From positions 101,800,805-101,864,804 of the forward strand of contig NC_134541.1 of NCBI RefSeq assembly GCF_050624435.1: 64,000 nt of DNA, written 5' to 3'. Position numbers and translations under genes: made by a program. Source of the DNA: Tenrec ecaudatus (Eukaryota; Chordata; Mammalia; Afrosoricida; Tenrecidae). Below the pieces are notes generated by a model that ran no database searches, was not told the origin of the DNA, and saw nothing but the letters and a program-made list of their open reading frames with translations. Below, piece after piece: positions 31,750 through 45,811 of the stretch; position 1 is the first letter of the stretch, and each line of letters starts with the position of its first letter.

Positions 31750-33780
31750 TCCAATGGCTCCAGGAGGCTATGGGACTGGGAAGGAGGACAATGAGGGGGA
31801 GGGACAGAAGTGAAGACAGTGGTGAGGGTGACTCTTCTCACCCAAGTTCGAGGCAGGCCTCTCTCTGTGCTCACTCACACCCACTGCAGAAAGAGAGCAA
31901 CCAGCAAGGAAGCCTGGACCCCCTCTGACCTCACTCCCATCTCCAAGTGCAGCAGGGGCAACCCAGGTAGCAGGGGTGAGGCTCCCCTCCCACAGAGAGC
32001 TGCCCTTCCCAGGGGCGCTGCCCCTGCAGGACGTGGGGTGAGTCCTAAGAAACCCTAAGGTGTCTGCCCTCCCCAATCCGAGGCTTCTGGGACCTCTTCT
32101 TCATATGTGTGTGTGCATGTGTGTGCACGCTCACGTGTGCTCCGAGCAGCGTGAAGGGGGCTGCTGGGGCATGTTGTGGCAATGGGCCCTGGCTGAGCTC
32201 CTGCCCGCGCTGGCTTCTCAGGCTGCCAGGCCTCTTTGCCAACAGGGCTCCCCACTCACCTGCATTCTCTTCTCGGAATTCCCTCCTGCCCAGTTGCACG
32301 GGTGGGGGCGAGGCGAGGGGAGCCTGGCTCCAAGGTCTGAAGGTCAGGATTCTTCCCAGGCAGGACAAACCTGTGAGCTGTCTCTTGCTATACTGCAAAT
32401 GAGCACCCATTGAGAGGCTTACAGCAGCACCCCTTGGTAGTCTGCAGTGCTGGCGGCCAGCATGGGGCTGGGGCCTCGGGTAATGAAGGTGTCCATGGGG
32501 CTGGTCCCTGTAGCTCCTTGGTGGTACCTCATTCTTGGATGTGGTTGGTCTGGGCCCCCAGTTTTCCCTGGCTGTCTTGGATCTGGGAACCACCCACATA
32601 CTAGCGGCCACACTTTTGGATCCTTCTCATGCTTCTGACTTCTCGGGCCTCCTCTGCCCTCATGTGAAAACATCGGGCCCACCTGGATACCTGCCTGAGA
32701 AGGACCCAGCCCTGCTGTCAACACTCTGAGACAGAGGAGAGCTGCCCCGCAGGGTTTCCAGGGCTGCCATCTGGGGCAGATGGACAGGTGCTTCCTCTCA
32801 CATGTGGGGCTTGAACTACTGTCCTTGTAGGTAGCAGCAGAGCACTGCGTCTCTAGGTTCGTCTGAGTTAGTAGCCGGCACACCCAGGGATTGTGCACAC
32901 AGGGAATGTGGGCAGGCTGAAGGAGGAAGTAGGGACAAGGGGGCAGCCCCAAAGACTCCTCTAGGGGCTATCTTCTTCTTCCAGGACCCTTAGAGAGGCA
33001 GAGGGGGCGCGTGGGACAGGCCAAGCCTGTTGCTGGTGTGGCCTTGTTCTTGGGCCTGAGATGAGGATGAAGGATTAAACGCAGGCCACTTGCTAAGGGC
33101 ACAGCCCAGGACACCAACATAGGCACTGAAGGAGAAGTCTGGCAGGCGACAGTGTCCCCAGCCCCAGGAAGGTCCTGAAATCACTGGGAACTAACCCCCC
33201 TGAAACTCAATCCCCCACCCCCGAGCCGACACACACACACAGCATGGAAACTAGGCCCCAGGCCTATTTTAAACTCCGCCACTGCCTCATTCTCCACCAT
33301 TTCCTTCAAAACAAACGGTTTCCCGTTCGGGAGGTTATCGGGACACAGCCCAACTTGGGCAGGGCTGGGCCGGGTTTCTGTCCTGGGCACTCCCAGGACA
33401 TGGGGAGGGGGCTAGAGGATGGGGCGCCGGCTGGGCTGGTTAACCAGCCAGAGGCTCAGGCTTCCAGGCCAGGTGGCTCTGGCTCTAGCTGTCTGCTCCG
33501 GGCTCACAGCTGTCAATGCCTCGGGTCTTCCGGGAATGAGGCAGCCTTGCAGAGGAGGGGCAGCCTGCTGCTCAGCCACCGAGGTTGCCAGGTGCCTGCC
33601 TGGATGCTCTGTGAGGACGGACCCAAGGCTACTTCTAAGCCTTTCTCAAGAGCCTGTGTCTGGCCGCTCCCCTTCTAATCTCCCCTAGCCTGGCCATGGA
33701 TCAATTTTTTTCCTATACCGTCAGAGTGCCTTTGGAAACCTTCCTGTTTAAAATGCTTGTGAACTTGCCGCTGCCTTTAA
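31750..33780. other. Intergenic, mostly unique sequence
   Basis: Nothing firm. There is a short TG-rich tract at 32105-32145 and an AC run at 33229-33240. Overlapping frames have no family features. Confidence 0.5.
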
Positions 33781-33784
33781 GCTC

Positions 33785-34060
33785 AGACTCAGACTCAAAT
33801 GCCGGTGGCTCTTCCCTACCCCGGCGCCCTGCCACGTGCTCCTTGCTCCCTCTACATGAGATGCTCTTCCCAGGACTGGGCAACAGTCCAGTCTAGGTTT
33901 AACGTTGCCCCTCAGAAAGCCCATCCCAAACCACCCTGCCTAAAGCAGTCCCGGCACCCTGTCTGGAACCCCGTCTGCGTCTTCACATCACTTTTCAGGA
34001 TTAAAAGTGGGACCCAGTTGACACAAGTACCTCAAAAGTTTGCACGGAAGCATGCTGGTT
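33785..34060 (+). repeat. L2 LINE fragment
   Basis: TGCCACGTGCTCCTTGCTCC, GAGATGCTCTTCCCAGGACT and AAAGCCCATCCCAAACCACC follow the L2 3' region in order. Confidence 0.6.
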
Positions 34061-34494
34061 AGGAAAGAAAGGCAGCTCAGAGAACGGCCTCCATGTCATC
34101 AGTGGTGCACAGAAAAACTGCCGAACTGATGCGTGCTCTCTGCTGCGTAAATCCTCCCCAGCGACCCAAAGAAATGCACCTGGTGTGAGACCAAAGCAGC
34201 TCCTTGCCTGTGTGCTTACACAGAGTGTAAGTGTTTGCTGAGTAAATGAGTGAAGAGCCAGCACGGAGTCTCAGAGACATGAGTGGGCGCTCGGCATTGC
34301 TGCTGCTGGTGTGTGTGGTTGTCCAGTGGATTCCAACCCCTGGAGACCCCAAGTGTGGAGGCTGGGACTGCCCCAGGCCTAACTCCTGAGATGCTCAGGG
34401 GGCGGGGGGATGGAGGTGGGGGTTCCATTTGCCCATCGTTGGCCTAGCAGTCGCTCTAGGATTTTAGAAACTCACACGCCACCATCCCAAATGA

Positions 34495-34690
34495 AGTACA
34501 TGCTGCAGGTTGTTCAACACACCTCATACATGCGTCCGTTAATTGTCCAGCACACCTCGGAGGTAGGTGTTACTGTGAGTCCTCATGTTATGGATTAGGA
34601 AATGAAGGGCAGAGAGATGACGTGACCTGCTCAAGCTATGAGTTGGCCAAATCAAGACATAGTGTGGCCCCGGAGCTTCTGCTTTTAACC
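34495..34690 (-). repeat. MIR SINE
   Basis: GGAGGTAGGTGTTACTGTGA, GATTAGGAAATGAAGGGCAG and GTGACCTGCTCAAGCTATGA match the reversed MIR. Confidence 0.7.
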
Positions 34691-34969
34691 CGTAAGACCA
34701 AAAAAGTCCAACCTATTTCCATCAAGTTGGTCTGACCCCAAAGAACACAGTCAAAGTGTTCCCTAGATTTCCCAAGGCTGTCAGCTCTATGGGTTGACAG
34801 AGCAAAGGGGCTACTTGGAGGACCAAACTCAAGCGATGGTCTTTTCAACCCCTTCACTTGCGCAAGAAAGCTGGACAGGCAGTACGGCCGCTGGAAGAGT
34901 ACTGATGTCAATGCTGAGATTTCCCTAGGCTGCCAGGAGACCAAACAAACGAATGCTTCCTAGGAGGAA

Positions 34970-35165
34970 GGATGGCCAGACTTCACTGACGTACTCTGAC
35001 CTGTCACTGGAGGGACCAGTCCCTGGAGAAGGGCATCATGCTTAGTAAAGTAGAGGGTCGTCAGAAAAGAGGAAGACCTGCAATGAACTGGACGGACACA
35101 GTGGCTACAATGGGCTCAAAGATTGTGAGGAAAGATTGTGAGGATGGCACAGGCCTGGGCACAGC
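34970..35165 (+). repeat. RTE LINE 3' end
   Basis: GGAGGGACCAGTCCCTGGAG, CATCATGCTTAGTAAAGTAG and AAAAGAGGAAGACCTGCAAT, cut off before the tail. Confidence 0.85.
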
Positions 35166-35169
35166 CAGA

Positions 35170-35810
35170 AGCTGACAGTGAGAGCGGGAAGTGGAAATGG
35201 GCATTGGAGCCACAGGCTGAGGCTGCAGGAAAGGCATTAGAATCTTGGCCAGAATTCGGGGGACAAGAGGGCGGGCATGGTGGGCACCTGTAGTTACCCC
35301 TGCTCGCTGCCCAGTGCCCCCCTTCTCAGCCACCAGCCACACAGTCTCCTCTGGGGATGGGCGTGCAGAGCTGGAAGGCACTGGTGGGCACATGACCCAC
35401 CCTAAGCCAATCAGATCACATCTTCAAACAACACTCTCAACCCAGGGAACAGAGCAAGGAGCCAGCAAAGCAAAGTCACCTCTTCCCAAAGCCTGGCCTC
35501 CTGTAGCCCCTCTGCCTGAGGAGAGCCTGCTGCCCAGACCACTAGGCATCACTTCCCATCACTGTCCTCCGTACTCACCACCTCCAAGGCAGACTGTCAC
35601 TTGTGGATTCCACACAGGTAGCAAACTCATGCTCACCTGGGGGGTTGGCTCTTGCTATCCCTCTGCTCAGAACATTCAGGCCTTTGCAGCTTCCACATAA
35701 AGATGTCCTGAAGGTCACCTTCCAAGATCACCCCCACCCCCACCCCACCGAGACCATGTAGTATCCAGTCAGTGACGGCCCCATCCAGTGGCACTTTCTT
35801 CCTGGCACAT
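35170..35810. other. Intergenic, no supported feature
   Basis: Unique sequence between two RTE fragments. Confidence 0.5.
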
Positions 35811-35903
35811 GCCACTATCTAAGGCTACTTTGCTTACCTATTTTGGCAGCTCCCTGCAGGTGTCTGGCTGCCATTGATTTTGAATGATTTTCAGTAACAT
35901 TTT

Positions 35904-36127
35904 AGGAGCCCTGGGGGTATAGTGAGGGGTGCTGGTGGTACACTGGTTATGTGTTGGGCTGCTAACTTCAAGGTCCGAAGTTCAAAACCAGTCGCTCCGC
36001 AAGAGAAAGATGGGGCTTTCTACTCTCCTAAAGAGTTACAGTCTCAGAAACTCACAGGGTCCTCACTCGTTCTATAGGGTCTCTAGGAGTCAGGATTGCC
36101 TTGATGACACTGAGTTTGTGTTTTTTA
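35904..36127 (+). repeat. AfroSINE, full length
   Basis: AGGAGCCCTGGGGGTATAGT head with a partly repeated GGTGCTGGTGGTACACTGG, then GTTGGGCTGCTAACTTCAAG, TTCTATAGGGTCTCTAGGAG and TTTGTGTTTTTT. Confidence 0.9.
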
Positions 36128-36312
36128 GGTCTGGTGGAACAGTGGGTAATGACTTGGTCTGCTAACCGCAAGTTCAACAGTTGGAAACCACCAATCACTC
36201 CCTGAGAGAAAAATGAGTCCTTCTACTTCTGTAAAGAGTTACTGTCTCCGACACCTGCGAGGACAGCTCTCCTCTGTCCCATGTGGTCACTACAAGTCAG
36301 AATTGGTTTTTG
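36128..36312 (+). repeat. AfroSINE
   Basis: GTCTGGTGGAACAGTGGGTA head, GTTGGAAACCACCAATCACT and TCACTACAAGTCAGAATTGG. It sits in tandem with the previous SINE. Confidence 0.88.
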
Positions 36313-36412
36313 AGTAATGTTTTGCTCACATGTGATATTAAGGATCTTGTTTGGTAATTTCTGCACCCCATTAAATTGACTTTTTTTTGAATGGGCACCG
36401 ATATGAACTGCC

Positions 36413-36718
36413 AATCACAAGAACAATCAAAGCAGTCTTAGAAGAAACATAACAAGAATGCTTCTTAGAAGGCGAGGAAGGCGAGAGAGTTCAGCTCATT
36501 GACACGTCAATGACACGTCATCAGGAAAGACCGCTAGAAAGAGTCATCCTGCCTGGCCAAGTAGAAGGTCAATGGAAAGGAGGGAAACCCCCAATGAGAT
36601 GGGTGGAGCCCACCACCCCAGCAATGCAGGCAAACATCATGCAGCTGCGCAGGACTGGCAGTGCATCATAAGGTCACCTGAATCAATGGGAGCTGACTCG
36701 GCAACTGGCAACACTGGC
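36413..36718 (+). repeat. RTE LINE 3' region
   Basis: CAAGAATGCTTCTTAGAAGG, CATCAGGAAAGACCGCTAG, ATGGAAAGGAGGGAAACCCC and AAGGTCACCTGAATCAATGG. A short ACACGTCA duplication lies near 36505-36520. Confidence 0.8.
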
Positions 36719-36719
36719 T

Positions 36720-38969
<2,250 letters not shown>

Positions 38970-39079
38970 CCGTGTGAACTCTATTCACTCACAGCCTGTT
39001 AGCGTGCATATCTCACTGTCCTGCACTTGCTGTCCTTCTGTCTCACATCACACTCTGTACAGACATCTCCATGAAAGCA

Positions 39080-39640
39080 TTTTCGTAGTGAAAAAGAAGT
39101 GGATCAGAGACAGTGGGTACAGCTATGAAGATTTTGAAATTGTCAATGATTTCATTTTCCTTGGACCCACACTCCATGCCCACGGAAGCAGCAGTCGGGA
39201 ACTCAAAAGACATGCTGCATTGAGCTAAGAATGCCACTCTGAGAACGAAGGGGCTCCCGACTCAAGTCACCGCAAACGCATGCAAAAGCTGAATAAAGAC
39301 TAAAGAAGACCGCCAACGAACTGATGACCCAGGACAAACATGCCTATGCTGCACGAAGGACAGCTGGAGAGGTCCTTAGAAGCGAGGCTGGTAAGACTTG
39401 GTCTTAAGTACTTTGGACACGGTAGTCGGAGGGGCCAGTCCCTGGAGAAGGCATCGTGCTTGGTGAAGGAGCAGCCCTGTGGGAAAGAGGAAGACCGTCA
39501 TGAGACAGATTGACACGGTGGCTGCAACAATGGGCTCAAACACAGTCACCGTGAGGATGGTGCAGGGCTGGTCCAAGCTTCGTTCTGTTGGACACAGGGT
39601 CACTATGGGTTGGAATCAACAGAGCGGCAGCTAGCCACAA
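39080..39640 (+). repeat. RTE LINE 3' region
   Basis: It encodes the RTE segment EIVNDFIFLGPTLHAHGSS with SRELKRH, then CTGGTAAGACTTGGTCTTAA and CAACAATGGGCTCAAACACA, and ends after GGGTCACTATGGGTTGGAAT. 5'-truncated, broken frame. Confidence 0.88.
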
Positions 39641-39644
39641 CCTG

Positions 39645-39815
39645 AAGCCAAACTGGTGTCTGAGTCTTGGCTCTGCCGCCTCCTACTTAATTAACCCCTC
39701 CGAGCCTCAGTGTCCTCGTTTCTAAATGGGGGTCGTGTTCTGGACTTCATAGCGTTGATCTGAAGATTAATTGAGGCTGGGCACGTCAAGAGCTTCACGC
39801 TGAGTAGCTGTCACT
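39645..39815 (+). repeat. MIR SINE
   Basis: CTTGGCTCTGCCGCCTCCTA, CGAGCCTCAGTGTCCTCGTT, TCTAAATGGG and AAGATTAATTGAGGCTGGG follow MIR in order. Confidence 0.75.
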
Positions 39816-39849
39816 GAAGGGACATGAGGAGGCGCTGCACAGGGAGCAC

Positions 39850-40030
39850 CGCCTGTGACTGTCGGAGGCTCGGGCTGCGGTGGCTTTCCTGATGCTGCGG
39901 TGCTGGAGGCTGTGCCACCGGCGATGTCCAGCACCAGCAGGGTCGCCTATGTCGGACAGGTTTCAGCCGAGCTTCCAGACTGAGAGAGACTAGGAAGAAA
40001 GTCCTGGAGAGCTGAACCAAGGGACTCAAA
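39850..40030 (+). repeat. RTE 5' untranslated fragment
   Basis: GGGCTGCGGTGGCTTTCCTG, GCTGGAGGCTGTGCCACCGG, GGACAGGTTTCAGCCGAGCT and GAGACTAGGAAGAAAG. The same module, on the other strand, lies at 25.93-26.16 kb. Confidence 0.65.
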
Positions 40031-40284
40031 ACACACAGTGGTCACAAGAGACCGGAGCAGCGTGTCCCAAAGTGGGTGACTGCACCACCTGTGGTGGGGC
40101 TGGATGATCCAGAGGTGCTGTAAAAGCAGATACCTAGTCGTTATCCTGGATGTGGGCTGTAGTTGGGAAGTTCTTAATTGCCAGGAAGGTGAAAGGAGGC
40201 AATAGGCCAAATCAGTTGGATGGCCCTGAGCCCACTGGGCAGTGTTGCACTCAATGCTATGTTCTAGGAAAGGAAACCGAACAA

Positions 40285-40462
40285 GCAAAAGCCCAGACTC
40301 ACTGCCTTTGGGTCAAATCTGATTCAGAGCCACCCTATAGGACGGGGTAGAACTGCCCCAAGACTGTAACTCTTTACAGGAACAGAAAGCCTCATCTCTC
40401 TCCTGCGGAGAAGCTGGTGGTTTCAAACTGCTGACCTTGTGGTTGGCAGCCTAATGTAGAGC
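40285..40462 (-). repeat. AfroSINE
   Basis: GACTCACTGCCTTTGGGTCA, CCCTATAGGACGGGGTAGAA and GGTGGTTTCAAACTGCTGAC; the head end is lost. Confidence 0.88.
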
Positions 40463-41284
40463 CTCCAAATTCACATGCGATCGTCTGAGGCACAAGTACT
40501 AAGTCTTTGACGAGGGAGACCAGCATTGGGGGCCCACTCCGGTGTCCATGGAGAGGACGAGGAGGGCAAAGGAAACTGCCACAAACTCAGGACTGGTGGC
40601 AGATCAAGTCGTCCCAGTTGCAGGAAGCAGGAAAGGGTCATGATTGGGATTAGATACATTTACAAAATCGGTTCAGCACCTTCCGACCAAGACTGTCAGG
40701 GTAGGACACCTGACGGTATGACCCTAGTGCCCCAATTTCCATCACACGCATACGGGGAACATTCCCGAAGGCCAGGGTGTGCCTCCCTGGGCTGGCCAGG
40801 GGAGTGGTGGCAATCTGCTCTGAAACACCCTCTGCCTGAGGATGAAGCTTTACTCCTCGCTGCTCAATGGCCAGAAACATCTCCTTGAAGGCTGAGTTTC
40901 AAGCATAGCCCTAGGGCTCCCACTGTCACCGCAGCCTTTTGCAGACCCAGTGCACAGAGTTTACGCTCAGGATCTCTGAAAGTCGGAACTGACTCTTAGG
41001 GGGAAAGACCTAAGGCTGGGTCTGTTACTCTTCTCTTTCCCAGGTAACTTTCAGGTGCCTTGCCTAGGACATGCAGGCACCGCCCGTCCTTAATGTGATA
41101 TACACTCTGCTCTGACACCCTGGAAGGAGAGCTTGGAAGAGCTCTAGCTAATGTGTGAATGGCTGGTTGCAACTAATGGGATCATGAGAGATCATGGCTT
41201 CTTGGGGTTCCCTCCTCCAAAAAGGTTAACATTTAACGAGTGACAACTTGAGAAGCTTAAAGGGACATCCCTTCTGACCACAGA
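40463..41284. other. Intergenic, no supported feature
   Basis: Unique sequence. A weak SINE-tail trace lies near 40978 (AAAGTCGGAACTGACTC). Confidence 0.5.
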
Positions 41285-41287
41285 AGG

Positions 41288-41925
41288 GTTGTTGGTAGGC
41301 GCCATCAAGTTGGTTCCGCAGGTGGCACACAGCGGCCCTCAGCGCAACAGAACAAAGCATGCCGGGCCTGCGCCAGCCATCCTTGCAATTGTTGTGTTTG
41401 AACCCATTGTTGCAGCCACTGTTCCCATCTATCTCAAGGGTCTTAAAAAAAAAATCCAGCACAATGTCTTCTTCCAGGGACTGCGAGAAAGACAAGGCGT
41501 CTACTCCTGTAAATGACTGAAGTCTTGGAAATCCACAGTGGGCAGTTCTATCCTGTCCTGTGGGGTTGCTATGGGACAGGATTGACTCAAGGGAAGTAAG
41601 TTTGGTTTGGGGGGATGGGGGGTTTCTCTCCTGATAACATATCCAAAGTTGACGAGACCAAAGACCTGCCGTTTCTACTTCTAAGGAGCATATTGGCTGT
41701 ACTTCTTCCAAGACAGAGCTGTTTGTTCTTTTATCAGTCCATGGTCCTTTCAATATTCTTCACCAACATTCAACTGCATCGATTCTTCTTTGGCCTTCCT
41801 TAGTCAATGTCCAACTTTCCTATACACAGAGCCAATCAAAAATATCATGGCTTGGGTCAGGCACATCTTAGTCTTCAAACACTTACTCTTCAACACTTTA
41901 AGGAGGTCTTTTGTGGCAGACTTAC
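41288..41925 (-). repeat. RTE LINE 3' region, split by a SINE
   Basis: The right-hand part covers 41620-41925 (GATAACATATCCAAAGTTGA, ACTTCTTCCAAGACAGAGCT, CATGGCTTGGGTCAGGCACA). The left-hand part covers 41288-41447 (GGCACACAGCGGCCCTCAGC, ATTGTTGCAGCCACTGTTCC). The SINE tail sits between them. Confidence 0.85.
41448..41619 (+). repeat. AfroSINE fragment inside RTE
   Basis: TCTACTCCTGTAAATGACTG, CTATCCTGTCCTGTGGGGTT and GACAGGATTGACTCAAGGGA. Mixed RTE bases remain near 41470. Confidence 0.65.
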
Positions 41926-42084
41926 CAAAATCAAGGAAGGGAAGAGGCTGCAGAACATTTGGGCGCAGGGGGACTTCCTGAGCACCCCTGTGAGCTGAGA
42001 CTCCCGATGGCTTTAGGTCCCACCCCAGATGTGCTCAATGGGTGGGCACTAGAGAAATAGAAGATGGGAATTAAAGCCACGGGG

Positions 42085-42295
42085 ACCCCAGCTGGCACAA
42101 ACAGTCGAGCACTCAATGACTGGCTGAGAGCTAGTGGTCCAAAGCCATCCAGAGTGCCCTGGACAACAACCTTCGTGATCTGCATCCTGAAGGTCTCATC
42201 CTTGAGAAGCCCTGTGGCCATTCTACTCTGCCCACATGGGGCTGCCATGCATGAGAATCGACTCAAGGCCACCGAAGAGCAACAGAGCTAAGCTG
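42085..42295 (+). repeat. AfroSINE, decayed
   Basis: AGCTGGCACAAACAGTCGAG head, ATTCTACTCTGCCCACATGG body and ATGAGAATCGACTCAAGGCC tail. Confidence 0.65.
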
Positions 42296-43095
42296 CATCA
42301 GGGCCTCCTTTCATCCGGTGGGAAGGTGGAGGGGAGGAGACCACTTGGGGGCAGCCACACCAGTAGAGAGGTACAGAGGCTGGATGCAGACCCAAGCAGA
42401 CTCCCATCTACCCAGTCCCCATGGAGACTTGCTCCCTGTGGTCATTATGACTGACAGGGATATGGGAAGGAATAGAGAAGCATTCTTTCTCTATGACTCA
42501 ATGTTATCTTAATTCCATGCCCCAGCATTGCCTGAATTTATCTCCTGGCCTGCTAAGTGTACGTAACTGTCCTCTTGGAAATAGAAATCAAAGTTAGACA
42601 CAACTGGAGTCTATGACAATCCGAGGCCTGAGGCCAAGTGGTTCAGTTCTCCCAGAGTTTTATAGGACAACAGAGAGTCTGTAGACCACCTTCTAGGGTC
42701 CTGATATATGGAGCAACCCCTTTGTGTCCCTCTGGTAGGTGCACATGGCCCATCTATGCCAAAGCAGATTATGAGCAGGAAGCCTGGATGGGGCCTAAGA
42801 GTCCGCTTGACTCAGGAGCTTGCAGGTGGTGCCAGCCTTGCTGGCCACAAGTCACGCTGGAAGCTAGAGGCAGACACTGGTTCCCTAATGAGCTGCCGGT
42901 GAACTCCCCTGAGCAGATCATAGGGCACCCTGAGCACCCTGGTTCTGGGTGGGGGCTTTGGGCTGTTCCTGGGAAAGGGCAGCATCTGGGCTCTGGTGCC
43001 ATGACGGCCACCTCTGAGGAAAGGGGTTTACCACTGAGAGTACTTTTTACAATCTGATCCGGATCAGATTTACAATCTGGTTCCCAGATCATTCT
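42296..43095. other. Intergenic, no supported feature
   Basis: Unique sequence. A short inverted pair (CTGATCCGGATCAG at 43053-43066) lies within it. Confidence 0.5.
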
Positions 43096-43099
43096 CAGA

Positions 43100-43395
43100 C
43101 GGCTATAAGAATGAACACACCTGTCTTGGAAGAGGTACAGTCAGAAGGCTCCTTAGAAGCAAAGACGGCGAGGCTTCATCTCGGGTCCTTTGGACACGTC
43201 ATCAGGAGGGACTAGTCCCTGAACAAGGACATGGCGCAGGGTAAAGTCAATGAAAAAGGGGAAGATCTCATCTCAGTGAGATGGATCGGCACAGTGGCTG
43301 AGCTACCTTAGGCTCGGTTGTGAAGATGGTGCAGGAAGCGGCAGTGGTTCCTTTGTGATGCACGAGGTTGCTGTAAGTCAGTACCTAACAAGAAA
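43100..43395 (+). repeat. RTE LINE 3' end
   Basis: CTGTCTTGGAAGAGGTACAG, GGCTCCTTAGAAGCAAAGAC, ATCAGGAGGGACTAGTCCCT, and an eroded tail GAGGTTGCTGTAAGTCAGTA. Confidence 0.85.
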
Positions 43396-43844
43396 AGATG
43401 GTTCTAAGAACACCCAGGGTTGAGAACCGCTGGCATAGGAAAGTGCCTTTCACACCAAACTCTCCCATGACATTGGGTTCCTTGGTGAGAACCCAGGGAC
43501 CACTGAAGAAGGGTGAGTGCTAGTGGGAACAAGAAGTTAAAGCCCTCGGAGATCCACATCAGGTATTTGCTTCTGCACAATATTTTATTTGGGGGTGAAA
43601 AAACAACAACACCACCATTCTGCTGCTGGAAAAAAAAAGGAGTGGGCTAAAATTAATGGCTATGAGGGCAATCCACTAGACCAGGAGCAAGAGTGCTTGA
43701 CTTGGTTCTCAACTCATGTGGACCCCAGACATGCCCTGCCACTGTAGATAAATCAGGTGCCCTTCCCAGGCTTGTTTTTTCCTATCAGTGTCTTCCCAGC
43801 CTGCCTGGGCTCCCCGCCCTTCATTGGCTAAAAATGCTTATTCC

Positions 43845-43920
43845 CAGCCCCACTACTCTGGAGATTCTGACTCAATAGATTTGGATTATAGGTGTATTTT
43901 TAACAAGCATTTTAAACTGA
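43845..43920 (+). mobile_element. MER5A-like hAT fragment
   Basis: CAGCCCCACTACTCTGGAGA and TTCTGACTCAATAGATTTGG, then TTTTTAACAAGCATTTTAAA. Confidence 0.45.
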
Positions 43921-43986
43921 AATGTGTAGTTTTAATAATCACCTTCTCTTGATTGTGTATGTCTTTTGAGAAAGCATACCTTCCAC

Positions 43987-44215
43987 AGGAACTCTGGTAG
44001 CACAGTAGTGAAAACACTCTGCTGCTAACGGAAGGTCAGTGGTTCAAATCCATCAGTTGCTTCCTAGGGGAACGATGGGGCCATGTTTTTCTGCCAACCT
44101 TTACAACTTTGGAAACCCACAGGGGCATTTCTGCTTGGTCCTCCAGGTTGCTATGAGTTGGAATCGATGCTACAGCAATGGTTTAGGATTTGTTTTTGGT
44201 TTGTTTCGGGGTGCG
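43987..44215 (+). repeat. AfroSINE, near full length
   Basis: AGGAACTCTGGTAGCACAGT head, AAGGTCAGTGGTTCAAATCC, CCAGGTTGCTATGAGTTGGA and TTTTTGGTTTG. Confidence 0.9.
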
Positions 44216-44900
44216 GAGTGTAATCCCTTCCCAGGCCAACTCTCTGAGATGTGACAGTTGGTAATTCCACATGCTGCCTTCTGTGTGCTGTCTCCCCTCT
44301 CTGGCTGGGGCAATTTGGGGCAGGTGGACTCAGGAGCTGAGCTCATGCGAGGACTTGCGCATGGTCTCTGCTGTGTGTGCTAAGCAGACTCTTTCCAGAC
44401 GTAGGTGGCCACAGAGTGGTTTTGCCCCTGGAGTAGGAGAGTGTAAAAGCAGCAGGGAAGCCATCCTAGTTCTTAACCCAAATCACATTTTCCAGTTTTC
44501 TTGCAAAAAAAAAAAATTCTGGGTGCTCCATAAAAGAGGTGTGGGAACCATTGTTTCCTAGACCAAAGACCAGTATCTTCCTGGAGCAAGGACTACTATG
44601 TCCAGCCTTGACGAGTTCCAGGCTGAGTCTTTAGGTGCGGGTGGAAGGGATGAACCAACACTATTGAATGGGCAGTGTCCCGTACCCCAAACTTTGATGT
44701 TACAGATTCTGATTCACTGCAGGATCTTGTACATGACTTAGGCCACCTATTCACGAACCTCTGACTCCTTCAAGGACCACCCATCTTCCAAGCTTAAAAG
44801 ATACCTCTAACAAGAGACTTCTCCTGGACATCCTGAACCCTTCCCCTTTTAGCCCTAGGACTATTGTATCTCCTACAAATTCTTTCCAAGTCTAGTGTTC
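44216..44900. other. Intergenic, no supported feature
   Basis: Unique sequence with one short A run near 44505. Confidence 0.5.
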
Positions 44901-44906
44901 ACCTTC

Positions 44907-44941
44907 TGTGTTAGGCAGGGTTCTCTAGAGAAACTAAACCA

Positions 44942-44981
<40 letters not shown>

Positions 44982-45540
44982 GTTTATACAAGGAGAAGAA
45001 ATATACAGCTAATTAGTCCACACGGCAGTACAGAGAGCTCAGTTCAACTCACTGTGGGCTGCTGGGTCCAAGGTCAAGGAAGCAGACAGTGGAGTCCTCC
45101 CTTGGGTAAGGCAGGCAGAGTCTGCCCACAGGCAGCAAGCAGCAGGGTGGGTCACTGACAGTCAGTAGCTTGGGAGCTTAGTGAAGCAGGCCAGGATGGG
45201 ATATTGAACTCAAGCAATGCAAGGCGACAGGGTCTACCAGCCTCGAGCTCAGGCAATGTGTGCACCAGCAATGTGGTGAAGCAGGTCTTGAAGGAACCTT
45301 CAGCAATAGTGACAGGATCCATGATTCACAGGTTGGCTTGGCCCACAGGTGGTGTAGCACACAGGTTGAGGCAGAGAACTAGCTAAAGCAGCAGCACTCT
45401 GGCTCTGTCACCAGAAAACAAGAGAGAAGGGGGAGGGCCTTGCAGAGCCATTTATCTCTTTGCTCTCCAATCAAACTGTGACCTGATTAATCCCACATGT
45501 TCCTATTGGCCAGGTTGGCACAATCAACCTAACTATCACA
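44907..45540 (-). mobile_element. Solo LTR, ERVL-like fossil
   Basis: About 630 bp including a CA microsatellite, TG...CA bounded. It belongs to the same family as the LTR at 15.35 kb: shared GGTTCTCTAGAG near one end, CAGGTTGGCACAAT near the other, and GAAGCAGGTCTTGAAGGA in the middle. Broken, no internal region; probably only moderately old, as the ends are still clear. Confidence 0.6.
44944..44979. repeat. (AC)n microsatellite
   Basis: Uninterrupted AC run inside the LTR. Confidence 0.97.
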
Positions 45541-45589
45541 CTGTCTAATGTTTATCGTTGATTTTTTTGGTTGGATTTTTTGGCTTCCT

Positions 45590-45805
45590 TAGAGCCCTGG
45601 TGGTGTAGTAGTTACTTGTTGGGCTGCTAACCATGAGGTCAAGCAGTTCAATACCACCAACCACTCCTTGGGAGTGAGATGAGGCTTTCTATTCCCGTAA
45701 AGAGTTATGGTTTTGGAATTCACAGGAGCAGTTCCATCCTGTCTTACATGGTTACCACGAGTTGGGATGACTCTATGGCAGTGAGTGTGGTTTTGGGTTT
45801 TCAGT
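45590..45805 (+). repeat. AfroSINE, full length
   Basis: GAGCCCTGGTGGTGTAGTAG head, GTTGGGCTGCTAACCATGAG, CACGAGTTGGGATGACTCTA and GGTTTTGGGTTTT tail. Confidence 0.92.
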
Positions 45806-45811
45806 AGCAGG

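Larger units (their letters stand above)
35815..36412 (-). repeat. RTE LINE (RT region), split by a SINE pair
   Basis: The left part TTGAATGATTTTCAGTAACA and the right part TTTTGCTCACATGTGATATT belong to one RTE segment, interrupted at 35903-36312. AGTAACATTTT (35893-35903) and AGTAATGTTTT (36313-36323) are the probable target duplication. Confidence 0.75.

Noticed and set aside
43050-43080. CTGATCCGGATCAG palindrome as an operator or origin
   Set aside because: A short chance inverted repeat in intergenic DNA with no supporting context.
43415-43435. GGTTGAGAACCGCTGG, resembling a SPIN or MER5A end
   Set aside because: About 16 bases only. The rest of the element is missing and no partner end was found.
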